Origin: Oscillospiraceae bacterium
GTDB taxonomy: Bacteria > Bacillota > Clostridia > Oscillospirales > Oscillospiraceae
Direction: 5' to 3'
Length of the DNA stretch: 64,000 nucleotides
Assembly: GCA_021203045.1 (NCBI GenBank)
Contig: JAJQBY010000122.1
Location: 27,419-91,418, forward strand
In this document: positions 40,861 through 49,280 of the stretch, one piece after another
Layout: the number at the start of each line of letters is the position of its first letter
Numbering within the stretch: position 1 is the first letter of the stretch
The notes under the pieces: model-generated
What the model was told of the DNA's origin: nothing
Databases searched by the model: none
The model's input: the letters and a program-made list of their open reading frames with translations, nothing else
Position numbers and translations under genes: made by a program

Positions 40861-42987
40861 TTATTTGATGGAATACTCAGTCCACAGGCGGTTCTGCTTG
40901 ATCTCACGGCGCAGATCGCACTGGAGGCAGCGCTCGGACTCGCAGCCAGCCCGCTGGCAGGTATAGGTGGTGAAGACGGACTGATCCGGGTTCGCAAGGC
41001 GCTCCTCCGGGGTAAGCAGATCCATTTCCACGCGGGGCAGCTTGGCGAAATCCTCCACCTTGCCGATGGCAGGGTTCAGGGTGCGCTCCACCAGGGTCTC
41101 ATCGATCTGGCCGTCACCGCCCAGATACTGGTCGACGATGGGCACGACCTCCCGGGCCTGCGCGATGGCCTTGATGACAAAGCTGATACCGGTGATAACG
41201 TCGCCGGCGGCGAACACGCCGTCCAGGCTGGTGATATGCTCCGGCTTGCCGTTGGCGGGGTTGATGGGGAAGCCGCGGGACAGGTCGATGCCGAAGTTCT
41301 CGAAATCGTCCAGGCCGGGGCGCTGGCCGGTAGCGAAGATAACGGAATCGCAGGGGATGACCATCTGGCTGCCCTCCTCCGCCACCTCGGTGACGCGGCC
41401 GGTGGCCTTGTCATAGGTAGAGGAGATGACCGTATGTACCCGCAGGCCGGTGACCTGATCGGGAGTGCCCTCGATGGCCTCGAAGGAGCGGCCCGGGAAG
41501 GAGATGATGCCCTCCTCGCGGCCCTGGACCTGATCCTCCTCATCGGCGAGGATCTTATCGCCCTTCTCCAGGCAGGCCAGGTTCACGGTCAGGCCCTTGC
41601 GGACCAGCGTACGGGCGCAGTCATAGCCCACGGAGCCGGCGCCGATGATGCAGACCGTCTTGCCCAGCTTATCCATGCTCTCTCCGGCGTGGATCTCCGC
41701 CAGGATATCGATGGCGCAGTAGACCTGCTTGAAGTCGGAGCCGGGGATGGGCAGCTTTTTGCCCTTGGACACGCCGGCGGCGATCAGCACCGCGTCATAG
41801 TCCTTTTTCAGGGCCGCCACATCGGAGATCTCACAATTGCACTCATAGTCCACGCCGGAGTCCACGATGTATTGCAGCTCCTCCTGCACCGCCTCCAGAG
41901 GCAGACGATAGGAGGGCATACCGCTGGTCATGGGGCCGCCCAGCTGAGGACGCTTCTCAAAGACCTTCACGTCGTGGCCCAGCTTATTGAGATAATAGGC
42001 GGCGGTCATGCCGCAGGGGCCGGCGCCGATGACGGCGACCTTCTTGCCGGTGCGGGGCTTGTGGAAGCCCTTGGTCTTCCAGGTCTGATCCTTGTCGTTT
42101 TCCACGGCAAAGCGCTTCAGATCCCGGATGGCGAGAGGCTCGCCCAGGGCCTTGTGCTTGCACCCGGTCTCGCACAGGTGGTTGCAGATATAGCCCAGGG
42201 TGTGGGGGAAGGTGACCTTCTCCCGGATGATGCCCACCGCGTCGGTATAGCGGCCTTCCTTCACCGCCCGGATATAGGCGGGGATGTCGATATGGGCAGG
42301 GCACTCCACCTGGCAGGGCACGATGCTCTGCTCGGCGGGCACATCGGCCCGGAACAGACCCTCCATGTCGGTCAGAGCGCCGGTGGGGCAAACGGCCACG
42401 CAGGCGGAGCAGAAGCGGCAGCCCGCCTCCGCCAGAGGAACATCGCCCTCCGTGCCGATGTAGGTCTCACCGTTTTTCTTGTTGTACTGCAAAATACCCA
42501 CCTGACGCAGATCCCGGCAGGCCCGCACGCAGCGGCCGCACTGGATGCAGCGCTCCATCTCACGGCTGACGATGGGGTTCACAGTATTGATGTTGTTGCA
42601 GTTTTTGATCACATGATGCATCCGGGCGTGGACCACGCTCAGGTACTGCATCAGGGTCTGCAGCTCGCACTTGCCGAAGCGCTTGCAGCCTGTGCAGTCA
42701 TGGGGATGGCCGGCCAGCATAAGCTCCATGGCCACCCGGCGGCGGTGCATCAGATCGTCGCTCTTTGTCGTAACGCGCATTCCCTCCTGCACTTTCAGCT
42801 CGCAGGAGCAGACGGCGCCCTCTGTCCCTTCCACATTTACCACGCACAGCTTACAGTTGGACTGCACGGGCAGATCGGGGTGGGAACACAGATGGGGAAT
42901 ATAGATATCCGCGGCCAGGGCGGCGTCCAGTACGGACTGCCCCTCTGCGGCTTCTATTTCCCGCCCGTCGATATACAGTTTCACCAT
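40861..42987 (-). CDS. Fused NuoG-like Fe-S / GltD-like NAD(P)H:acceptor oxidoreductase
   Basis: A 708-residue soluble flavoprotein. Order: [2Fe-2S] domain (HLCSHPDLPVQSNCKLC... VCSC), His-Cys3 cluster site HPHDCTGCKRFGKC, two [4Fe-4S] sites (CIQCGRCVRAC, CRFCSACVAVCPTGAL), then a GltD module with its own N-terminal cysteines (CQVECPAHIDIP, CNHLCETGC), an FAD site (KVAVIGAGPCGMTAAYYLNK), an NAD(P) site (VCIIGAGSVGYDCA) and a Cys-rich end (CQRAGCESERCLQC). Similar proteins pass electrons between NAD(P)H and ferredoxin, hydrogenase or formate dehydrogenase. The physiological acceptor is not shown. Followed by the small NuoF-like gene. Confidence 0.88.
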   Translation of the reverse strand: MVKLYIDGREIEAAEGQSVLDAALAADIYIPHLCSHPDLPVQSNCKLCVVNVEGTEGAVCSCELKVQEGMRVTTKSDDLMHRRRVAMELMLAGHPHDCTGCKRFGKCELQTLMQYLSVVHARMHHVIKNCNNINTVNPIVSREMERCIQCGRCVRACRDLRQVGILQYNKKNGETYIGTEGDVPLAEAGCRFCSACVAVCPTGALTDMEGLFRADVPAEQSIVPCQVECPAHIDIPAYIRAVKEGRYTDAVGIIREKVTFPHTLGYICNHLCETGCKHKALGEPLAIRDLKRFAVENDKDQTWKTKGFHKPRTGKKVAVIGAGPCGMTAAYYLNKLGHDVKVFEKRPQLGGPMTSGMPSYRLPLEAVQEELQYIVDSGVDYECNCEISDVAALKKDYDAVLIAAGVSKGKKLPIPGSDFKQVYCAIDILAEIHAGESMDKLGKTVCIIGAGSVGYDCARTLVRKGLTVNLACLEKGDKILADEEDQVQGREEGIISFPGRSFEAIEGTPDQVTGLRVHTVISSTYDKATGRVTEVAEEGSQMVIPCDSVIFATGQRPGLDDFENFGIDLSRGFPINPANGKPEHITSLDGVFAAGDVITGISFVIKAIAQAREVVPIVDQYLGGDGQIDETLVERTLNPAIGKVEDFAKLPRVEMDLLTPEERLANPDQSVFTTYTCQRAGCESERCLQCDLRREIKQNRLWTEYSIK

Positions 42988-43239
42988 AGTTCATGACACC
43001 TCGTGCTTTATTTCTGACAACTTTATATTAACATAGAAACCGCCACAATGGTAGACATTTTTTATAATTAATTTCTTCACATAATGAAATTTTTTGCCTC
43101 GCGGCCTGTCAGCCGGGGAAAATTCCATTATTTACCGGATAAAATACCCGCAGCCCTCAGCAGTCCGCCGGGCCGCCGCAGAATCCCGGACAGCTTCAAG
43201 TACGTTCATGCTCGTTTCATGCCGATAAACTGAAGATTA

Positions 43240-43539
43240 TCAATCCCTCAGTCCTGATTTGACAGATATCCCAAAAATCTGATAATCGTATTTTGTCACA
43301 CCCTGCAATTCGTCTTCCGGCATGAAATTGCCTTCTATGTCAAAGGAATAGCCCAACCCTGAGTAATGACCGGAACCGCCATCGTCGGCACCGTCTTGCA
43401 CAATACAGAATAACGGTTTTTCAAAGCTTGTTACCCGCATAAAATCAACTATCCCAACAATGAGCCAAAGCAAAAGTATGGCTGCAATTACAATACATAT
43501 CTTTTTCCTGATATTTCCTTTTCTGACTGCCTTATTCAT
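43240..43539 (-). CDS. Conserved hypothetical single-pass membrane protein
   Basis: A 99-residue protein with one N-terminal membrane helix (KICIVIAAILLLWLIVGIVDF) and a conserved extracytoplasmic segment RVTSFEKPLFCIVQDGADDG, GSGHYSGLGYSFDIEGNF, which I recognise as a widespread clostridial protein of unknown function. The start at 43539 has AAAGG upstream; the ORF track is 15 codons too long. Base composition is more AT-rich than the genes to its left, marking the edge of an islet. Confidence 0.72.
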   Translation of the reverse strand: MNKAVRKGNIRKKICIVIAAILLLWLIVGIVDFMRVTSFEKPLFCIVQDGADDGGSGHYSGLGYSFDIEGNFMPEDELQGVTKYDYQIFGISVKSGLRD

Positions 43540-43699
43540 CCTGCAGCGCCTTTCATTTTTCACTGTTTTGTCATGATACGCCATTATACATCATCCGGCT
43601 TTCGTTGACCAGACAGCTCTCCGGGGTTTTAGGTTTGGCAATTTAAATTTTCCCAGCATGGCTACCCTAATGCTTGATCTTCACGCTGCAATACCGGAC

Positions 43700-43740
43700 A
43701 AAAAAGAAGACCATCGCCGGAATCACTTCCGACAACGGTC
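43700..43740 (-). terminator. Terminator of the RHH gene
   Basis: Minus strand imperfect stem GACCGTTGTCGGAA...TTCCGGCGATGGTC followed by TTCTTTTTTG. It starts at the stop codon of the gene. Confidence 0.7.
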
Positions 43741-43921
43741 AATCTGTTTCTTCGTCCTGTTCTTCCATATTCGATAACGCAAATCGTATCGCCTGAACAA
43801 GAAATTCGTTCCGGCTTATTTCTGCATCTGCCGCCTTTTTATCTACCTCTCTTAGCGTATCAACTGGTATTCTCATAGAAATAACTTCTTTTTCCGGCTT
43901 GTGTGCTATAAATTTTGGCAT
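43739..43921 (-). CDS. Ribbon-helix-helix-like small DNA-binding protein
   Basis: A 60-residue protein: EKEVISMRIPVDTLREVDKKAADAEISRNEFLVQAIRFAL. A beta strand (VISMRIP) followed by two helices is the RHH (CopG/Arc) fold. Such proteins are often antitoxins or plasmid/mobile-element regulators; no toxin gene is adjacent. AT-rich like the neighbouring islet. Confidence 0.7.
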   Translation of the reverse strand: MPKFIAHKPEKEVISMRIPVDTLREVDKKAADAEISRNEFLVQAIRFALSNMEEQDEETD

Positions 43922-44023
43922 TCAACCACTTCCTGTATTGCTTATTTTATCTCATTGTGGTAAGATATAATATATTCTTTATTCAATATCGTTTTTCAAA
44001 TACAAACTAAGGAGTGGAAGATT

Positions 44024-44257
44024 ATGGCAATGATTAACTGTCCAGAGTGCGGAAACAAGGTTTCAGACAAGGCTCGAAACTGCCCACAGTGCGGGTGTCC
44101 GATTGACACAAACGTGTACTGTCCAAAGTGCGGAAGTAGTAATGTAAAAGTGATAGGCGACGCCAGCAAGGTTGTATCTGTTGCTATGTGGGGAGTTCTA
44201 GCAGCTAACAAGGTAAAAAGCAACTATGTGTGCTTGAATTGCAAACACAAGTTTTAA
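44024..44257 (+). CDS. Zinc-ribbon protein
   Basis: A 77-residue protein with three CxxC pairs and a final Cys pair: INCPECGNKV, NCPQCGCP, YCPKCGSSN and VCLNCKHKF. A short central hydrophobic stretch (VVSVAMWGVLAANKV) separates them. AAGGAG lies 9 nt before the ATG. Possibly regulatory or membrane associated; no specific function recognised. AT-rich. Confidence 0.78.
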   Translation: MAMINCPECGNKVSDKARNCPQCGCPIDTNVYCPKCGSSNVKVIGDASKVVSVAMWGVLAANKVKSNYVCLNCKHKF

Positions 44258-44438
44258 ACAATGTAGAATTTTATTAAAAAGAATGCTTGTTTACTGCTTT
44301 TTGATTGGCTAAATAAGCATATTTCTCTAACACCTATCCTTCTTGATAGCGCAGTCTTTCATCGCTCATTTTATAGGTCAAAAATTGGTTAAATCTCCCG
44401 CAAATTAAATCATCCGCAAAACAGAAGGGGAACGAAAC

Positions 44439-45320
44439 ATGAAACGACTCTATTATATTTTTTTAGTAATGGTCTTGGCTATATTACCACTTGGTGGATG
44501 CAGTACACAGAACCAGGCAACAGAAGTGGTCTCCATTTCACAAGAATTTCCTATGGAAACCTCGAATTCGGAACTAAGTGAATCGGAAGTAGAAGGTATA
44601 ACGAGTACAGTCTTAGATAATCAGATAATTACCACCGAATCCGAAGAAGAAGTGATTTCTAACTCCAGCGCAATTGCAATCTTAAACGATGCCATTGACA
44701 ATATCAATGCTGCAACTAATGAAGTAATAGATGCTTTACAGTACTGGAATGATAACGATTTTAATACCGCTGAGGACATTCTTTCTTATGAGTTGATGTG
44801 GACTGATATCATGCTTGAGCTTACCCAGTTAGCTAATGAGTTTAGCGAATCGCAACCGTCAGAGGATTACCAATCAGCATGGGCAACAATACACGATAAC
44901 ATATTAGACGGTGCAATGGCTTTAGTAGAGTGTTCATCCTTGGATGCTGACAATGATGGAACAATAACCGGCAGCGAAGCAAAGTCACAACTTGAATTAG
45001 GCAGTTCTGAATATGTAATTTACATGGACTCTGCGCTTACAAACATTGCGGCACTAACACTTGCTATCACCGAAGATAGTCAACAAACTTCAGTGAGCAA
45101 ATCAATATCCACAAGCCAGCCAACATCGGTTCCCTTTACCAACAAATATGGAACAAGAACAACTATATGTGCGCATGCTGGTTGTACGAATTATATCGCA
45201 AGTTCTGGCGACACGAATTGTTGCACCGTCCATTCAAATAAATGCGCAGAGTGTGGATGCTATATAGACGAAGACGCACTTTTTTGTATAGATTGTATAG
45301 TCGAAGCGCTTGGTCAATAA
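44439..45320 (+). CDS. Lipoprotein with EF-hand-like loop and C-terminal zinc ribbon
   Basis: A 293-residue predicted lipoprotein (signal with lipobox LPLGGC, Cys21). A helical acidic middle is followed by a canonical EF-hand loop DADNDGTITGSE (residues 169-180), a Ser/Thr linker, and a cysteine-rich end with CAHAGC, CCTVH, CAECGC and CIDC (residues about 244-286), a zinc-ribbon pattern uncommon on exported proteins. AT-rich codon use unlike the surroundings. Unknown function; probably cotranscribed with the next gene (28 nt apart). Confidence 0.75.
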   Translation: MKRLYYIFLVMVLAILPLGGCSTQNQATEVVSISQEFPMETSNSELSESEVEGITSTVLDNQIITTESEEEVISNSSAIAILNDAIDNINAATNEVIDALQYWNDNDFNTAEDILSYELMWTDIMLELTQLANEFSESQPSEDYQSAWATIHDNILDGAMALVECSSLDADNDGTITGSEAKSQLELGSSEYVIYMDSALTNIAALTLAITEDSQQTSVSKSISTSQPTSVPFTNKYGTRTTICAHAGCTNYIASSGDTNCCTVHSNKCAECGCYIDEDALFCIDCIVEALGQ

Positions 45321-45348
45321 AATATTTCATTAACCAGAGGGGAAATTC

Positions 45349-46005
45349 ATGGAATGTTCTAATGCTACCAAAAGTCCAAGCAAAACGACTTTGATAAAGT
45401 GGCTTATTACAGGCGCAGCTATTATTGTAGTTTTAGTTATGATAATTGCAAAGCCCGTAAGGATGGCTAACAGTCGTAAGCAATACGTTGCAGAAGCTGA
45501 AAATATATTATATAACTACGGTATTGAGGATGCAGATATATCAATTGCTTACGCATACAAATATTCTGATTACAACGTTTATTACCTAAATGTAGACTCC
45601 CCGGAAATCGAAGAACTAAGTGATTCGGATATTTACGAGATCGTTAAAAGCATTGACAGCATCAATATATACGTTAAAAACAGAGATTATCTTGTGCTAA
45701 GCTATGTTTCATCCGGCGGAAACAGTTATTCCATTGACGTTCTTAACGACAATATTTTAGAACAAAATGGAGCCGATATATACAATAACGCTTTGCAGGA
45801 TAAAACCAGCATGGCTTTTAAAGTCGAAGTATATCAATGGATTGAGGACAGATACGAATATTACGACTCTAAGGACGGCAAATACACTGGCGATAAATAC
45901 ACCGATACAATTTTTTCCGAAGCGGCATCACATTTTGGCGTTTCCGAATCGAAGATTAAAGAGATCTGGTCTGATTATGACGTGGCTCTAGAAGCATGGG
46001 GATAA
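45349..46005 (+). CDS. Hypothetical membrane-anchored protein
   Basis: A 218-residue protein with one N-terminal membrane helix (WLITGAAIIVVLVMIIAK) and a soluble outer domain rich in Tyr, Asp and Ile (YKYSDYNVYYLNVDSPEIEEL). AGAGGGG precedes the ATG. AT-rich, adjacent to the lipoprotein. No family recognised. Confidence 0.7.
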   Translation: MECSNATKSPSKTTLIKWLITGAAIIVVLVMIIAKPVRMANSRKQYVAEAENILYNYGIEDADISIAYAYKYSDYNVYYLNVDSPEIEELSDSDIYEIVKSIDSINIYVKNRDYLVLSYVSSGGNSYSIDVLNDNILEQNGADIYNNALQDKTSMAFKVEVYQWIEDRYEYYDSKDGKYTGDKYTDTIFSEAASHFGVSESKIKEIWSDYDVALEAWG

Positions 46006-46024
46006 CACATAAATCAGGTATTTC

Positions 46025-46053
46025 TTGAAAATCCCTCTCCACGCTGTTATAAT
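46025..46053 (+). promoter_or_regulatory. Promoter of asnS
   Basis: TTGAAA, 17-nt spacer, TATAAT. The leader is only about 30 nt, too short for a T-box. Confidence 0.8.
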
Positions 46054-46091
46054 AGGTTCATTCACCTTGTTGATTTGGAGGGTTTTTTGGA

Positions 46092-47489
<1,398 letters not shown>

Positions 47490-47509
47490 CCGGATAAAAT
47501 AGCATAACG

Positions 47510-47547
47510 GCCCGCCCCCGCAAAATGGATTAACAGAGGGGGCGGGC
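47510..47547 (+). terminator. Possible asnS terminator overlapping the MATE promoter
   Basis: GCCCGCCCCC/GGGGGCGGGC perfect 10-bp stem with an 18-nt loop, 20 nt after asnS. It has no U-tract and its right arm sits in the spacer of the next promoter, so function as a terminator is uncertain. Confidence 0.35.
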
Positions 47548-47559
47548 ATCGTATATAAT
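47530..47559 (+). promoter_or_regulatory. Promoter of the MATE exporter transcript
   Basis: TTAACA, 18-nt spacer, TATAAT. The transcript would start near 47566, giving a leader of about 160 nt. Confidence 0.65.
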
Positions 47560-47565
47560 AAATCC

Positions 47566-47713
47566 ACACGAATCGAAGCGTTTGCGGACGTAACCGCAGA
47601 ACGCCGGACAAGCTGTCGAAGGGGAAGATCTGCCGGAGGGTCCGCGGACGTATCCGAGGCCAGAGGAAGGCAACGTCTCTCCGCCTCCGGCTCTTGTCCG
47701 GCGCTTTATTTTT
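47566..47713 (+). ncRNA. Structured 5' leader, putative riboswitch upstream of a MATE exporter
   Basis: The leader shows nested pairing: hairpin TGCGG-ACGTAA-CCGCA (47583-47598); CGCCGGACAAG (47602-47612) pairs with CTTGTCCGGCG (47693-47703), directly followed by CTTTATTTTT; inside, GCCGGAGG (47632-47639) pairs with CCTCCGGC (47684-47691), enclosing a second hairpin CGG-ACGTAT-CCG. The two hairpin loops share the self-complementary ACGT. A shorter competing hairpin CCGG-7-CCGG just before the U-tract would be a terminator alternative. The architecture fits a transcription-attenuating riboswitch. MATE genes of the mepA type are known targets of guanidine-IV riboswitches, but I cannot assign this class from sequence alone. 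Confidence 0.65.
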
Positions 47714-47728
47714 CAGGAGGACCTACCT

Positions 47729-49048
47729 ATGGAGCTATTGACTGACGATATTCGGCGGCTTTACCGAAAATTCCTGCTGCCCGGCCTGGGCGGGGCCCTG
47801 GTGATGACCATATACAGCTTTGTGGATTCCATCGCCGTGGGCCAGGCGGAGGGCCCTGTGGGGGCGGCGGCCATGGCGGTGATCGGCCCGCTGTTCGGCG
47901 TGAGCGTGTTTCTGGCCATCATGTGCGGCGTGGGCGGCTCTGTTCTGATGAGCGAGGCCAGGGGCCAGGGGGACTGGGACAAGGGAGACACTTACTTTAC
48001 CTCCTCCGTGCTGCTCATGGGAATACTCACACTGGTCTCCTGGCTGGCTCTGCTCCTATTCGGAGAGTCCGTCATGGCCTTTTTCGGCGCAGAGGGGGAG
48101 GCTCTGACCATGGTGATGAAGTACGCCCGGTGGCTCATCGGCTTCTGGCCGGCCATCATCTTCCCCATCTTCCTGGGCGCCTTCATCCGCAATGACGGAG
48201 CCCCCGGTCTGGCCACCGGGGCCGTGATCGCCGGCGGCGTGCTGAATATGTTCGGGGACTGGTTTCTGGTGTTCTTCCTGGGCCTTGGCATCCGGGGCGC
48301 GGCCATGGCCACAGTGGCCGGCACGATCATGCAGTCTGCGGTCATGATCTCCTATCTTTTCCGCAGGTCCTGCCGCCTGCGGCTGCGCCGCCCCCGCAAT
48401 TCGGGAAAGGCCATGGGACAGATTCTGTCCATCGGCTTCGGAGCCGGAGTGCTGGATCTGGGCACCGTGTTCATCGGGGTCGTCACCAACAATCAGCTGA
48501 TGAAATACGGCGGCGCGGCGGCGCTGGCAGTCTATGGAGTGCTGACCACCGTCACATCCCTGTTCCAATCCCTGTTCGGCGGGGTGGGGCAGGCCATCCA
48601 GCCTATCGCCTCCACCAACTTTGGCGCAGGGCAGACAGAGCGGATAGGACGGCTGCTCCGCCTGTCCCTGACCACCGTGCTGGGGATGGGCGCAGCCTTC
48701 GTCCTGATCGGGGAGCTGTTTCCTGCCGGACTTACGCGGCTGTTTATGTCTGCCTCGGAGGAGGTGCTGGCCATCGCGCCGGGGCTGGTGCGGCGGTATT
48801 TTCTGGTGTTCCTGCCTCTGGGGGTCACGGTGCTGGCCACCTATTATCTCCAGTCCATCCTGCGGTTCCGGATGTCCATGGCCGTATCGGTGTTGCGCAG
48901 CTTCGCCCTCAGCGGCCTGATGCTGTGGCTGCTGCCCATGGCCCTGGGAACAAACGGCGTCATGCTGGCCCTCCCCGTCTCGGAAATCCTGACCGCCACC
49001 GTCGCCGCCCTCTGCATCCGCCACAGCGGGGTCCGGTTCGTTGAGTGA
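47729..49048 (+). CDS. MATE family efflux transporter
   Basis: A 439-residue membrane protein with twelve or so helices arranged as two similar halves, typical of cation-coupled multidrug/toxin exporters of the DinF/MepA kind (start FLLPGLGGALVMTIYSFVDSIAVGQ; second half GFGAGVLDLGTVFIGVVTNNQL). AGGAGG lies 9 nt before the ATG. The long structured leader suggests ligand-controlled expression. Substrate unknown. Confidence 0.9.
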   Translation: MELLTDDIRRLYRKFLLPGLGGALVMTIYSFVDSIAVGQAEGPVGAAAMAVIGPLFGVSVFLAIMCGVGGSVLMSEARGQGDWDKGDTYFTSSVLLMGILTLVSWLALLLFGESVMAFFGAEGEALTMVMKYARWLIGFWPAIIFPIFLGAFIRNDGAPGLATGAVIAGGVLNMFGDWFLVFFLGLGIRGAAMATVAGTIMQSAVMISYLFRRSCRLRLRRPRNSGKAMGQILSIGFGAGVLDLGTVFIGVVTNNQLMKYGGAAALAVYGVLTTVTSLFQSLFGGVGQAIQPIASTNFGAGQTERIGRLLRLSLTTVLGMGAAFVLIGELFPAGLTRLFMSASEEVLAIAPGLVRRYFLVFLPLGVTVLATYYLQSILRFRMSMAVSVLRSFALSGLMLWLLPMALGTNGVMLALPVSEILTATVAALCIRHSGVRFVE

Positions 49049-49055
49049 AACGAAA

Positions 49056-49088
49056 GGGACAGCGCCCGCCCGGGGCGCTGTCCCTTTT
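49056..49088 (+). terminator. Terminator of the MATE gene
   Basis: GGGACAGCGCC/GGCGCTGTCCC perfect 11-bp stem, 7-nt loop, then TTTT. Confidence 0.85.
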
Positions 49089-49225
49089 ATCACGCTGTAT
49101 GTCAATATTCCTTTTCCGAAAAATCCCGACTGTCAGCGGGAACGTCAGAACAAAGCTCAGCAGGGAGACGGCCAAAGTAAAGACGCTGCCGCTGCTCCTG
49201 ATAGAACGCCCGGCTCCGGGCGGAC

Positions 49226-49256
49226 AAAAACCTCCCCCGCCGTTGGGCGGGGGAGG
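49226..49256 (-). terminator. Terminator of the glycogen operon
   Basis: Minus strand CCTCCCCCGCC/GGCGGGGGAGG stem with 4-nt loop, then TTTTTG. It lies after the secreted-protein gene that ends the operon. Confidence 0.88.
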
Positions 49257-49280
49257 CTGGGATAGGTTATGCGCTGAAAA

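Noticed and set aside
43739-43921. Toxin-antitoxin module
   Set aside because: The RHH protein could be an antitoxin, but no toxin-like gene overlaps or adjoins it.
46006-46091. T-box riboswitch in front of asnS
   Set aside because: The promoter leaves only about 30 nt of leader, too short for any T-box structure.
48960-49175. Minus-strand frame with a membrane-like stretch (AVSLLSFVLTFPLTVGIF)
   Set aside because: Covers the MATE terminator and 3' end, has no ribosome binding site and no recognisable family; could be chance or a very short remnant.
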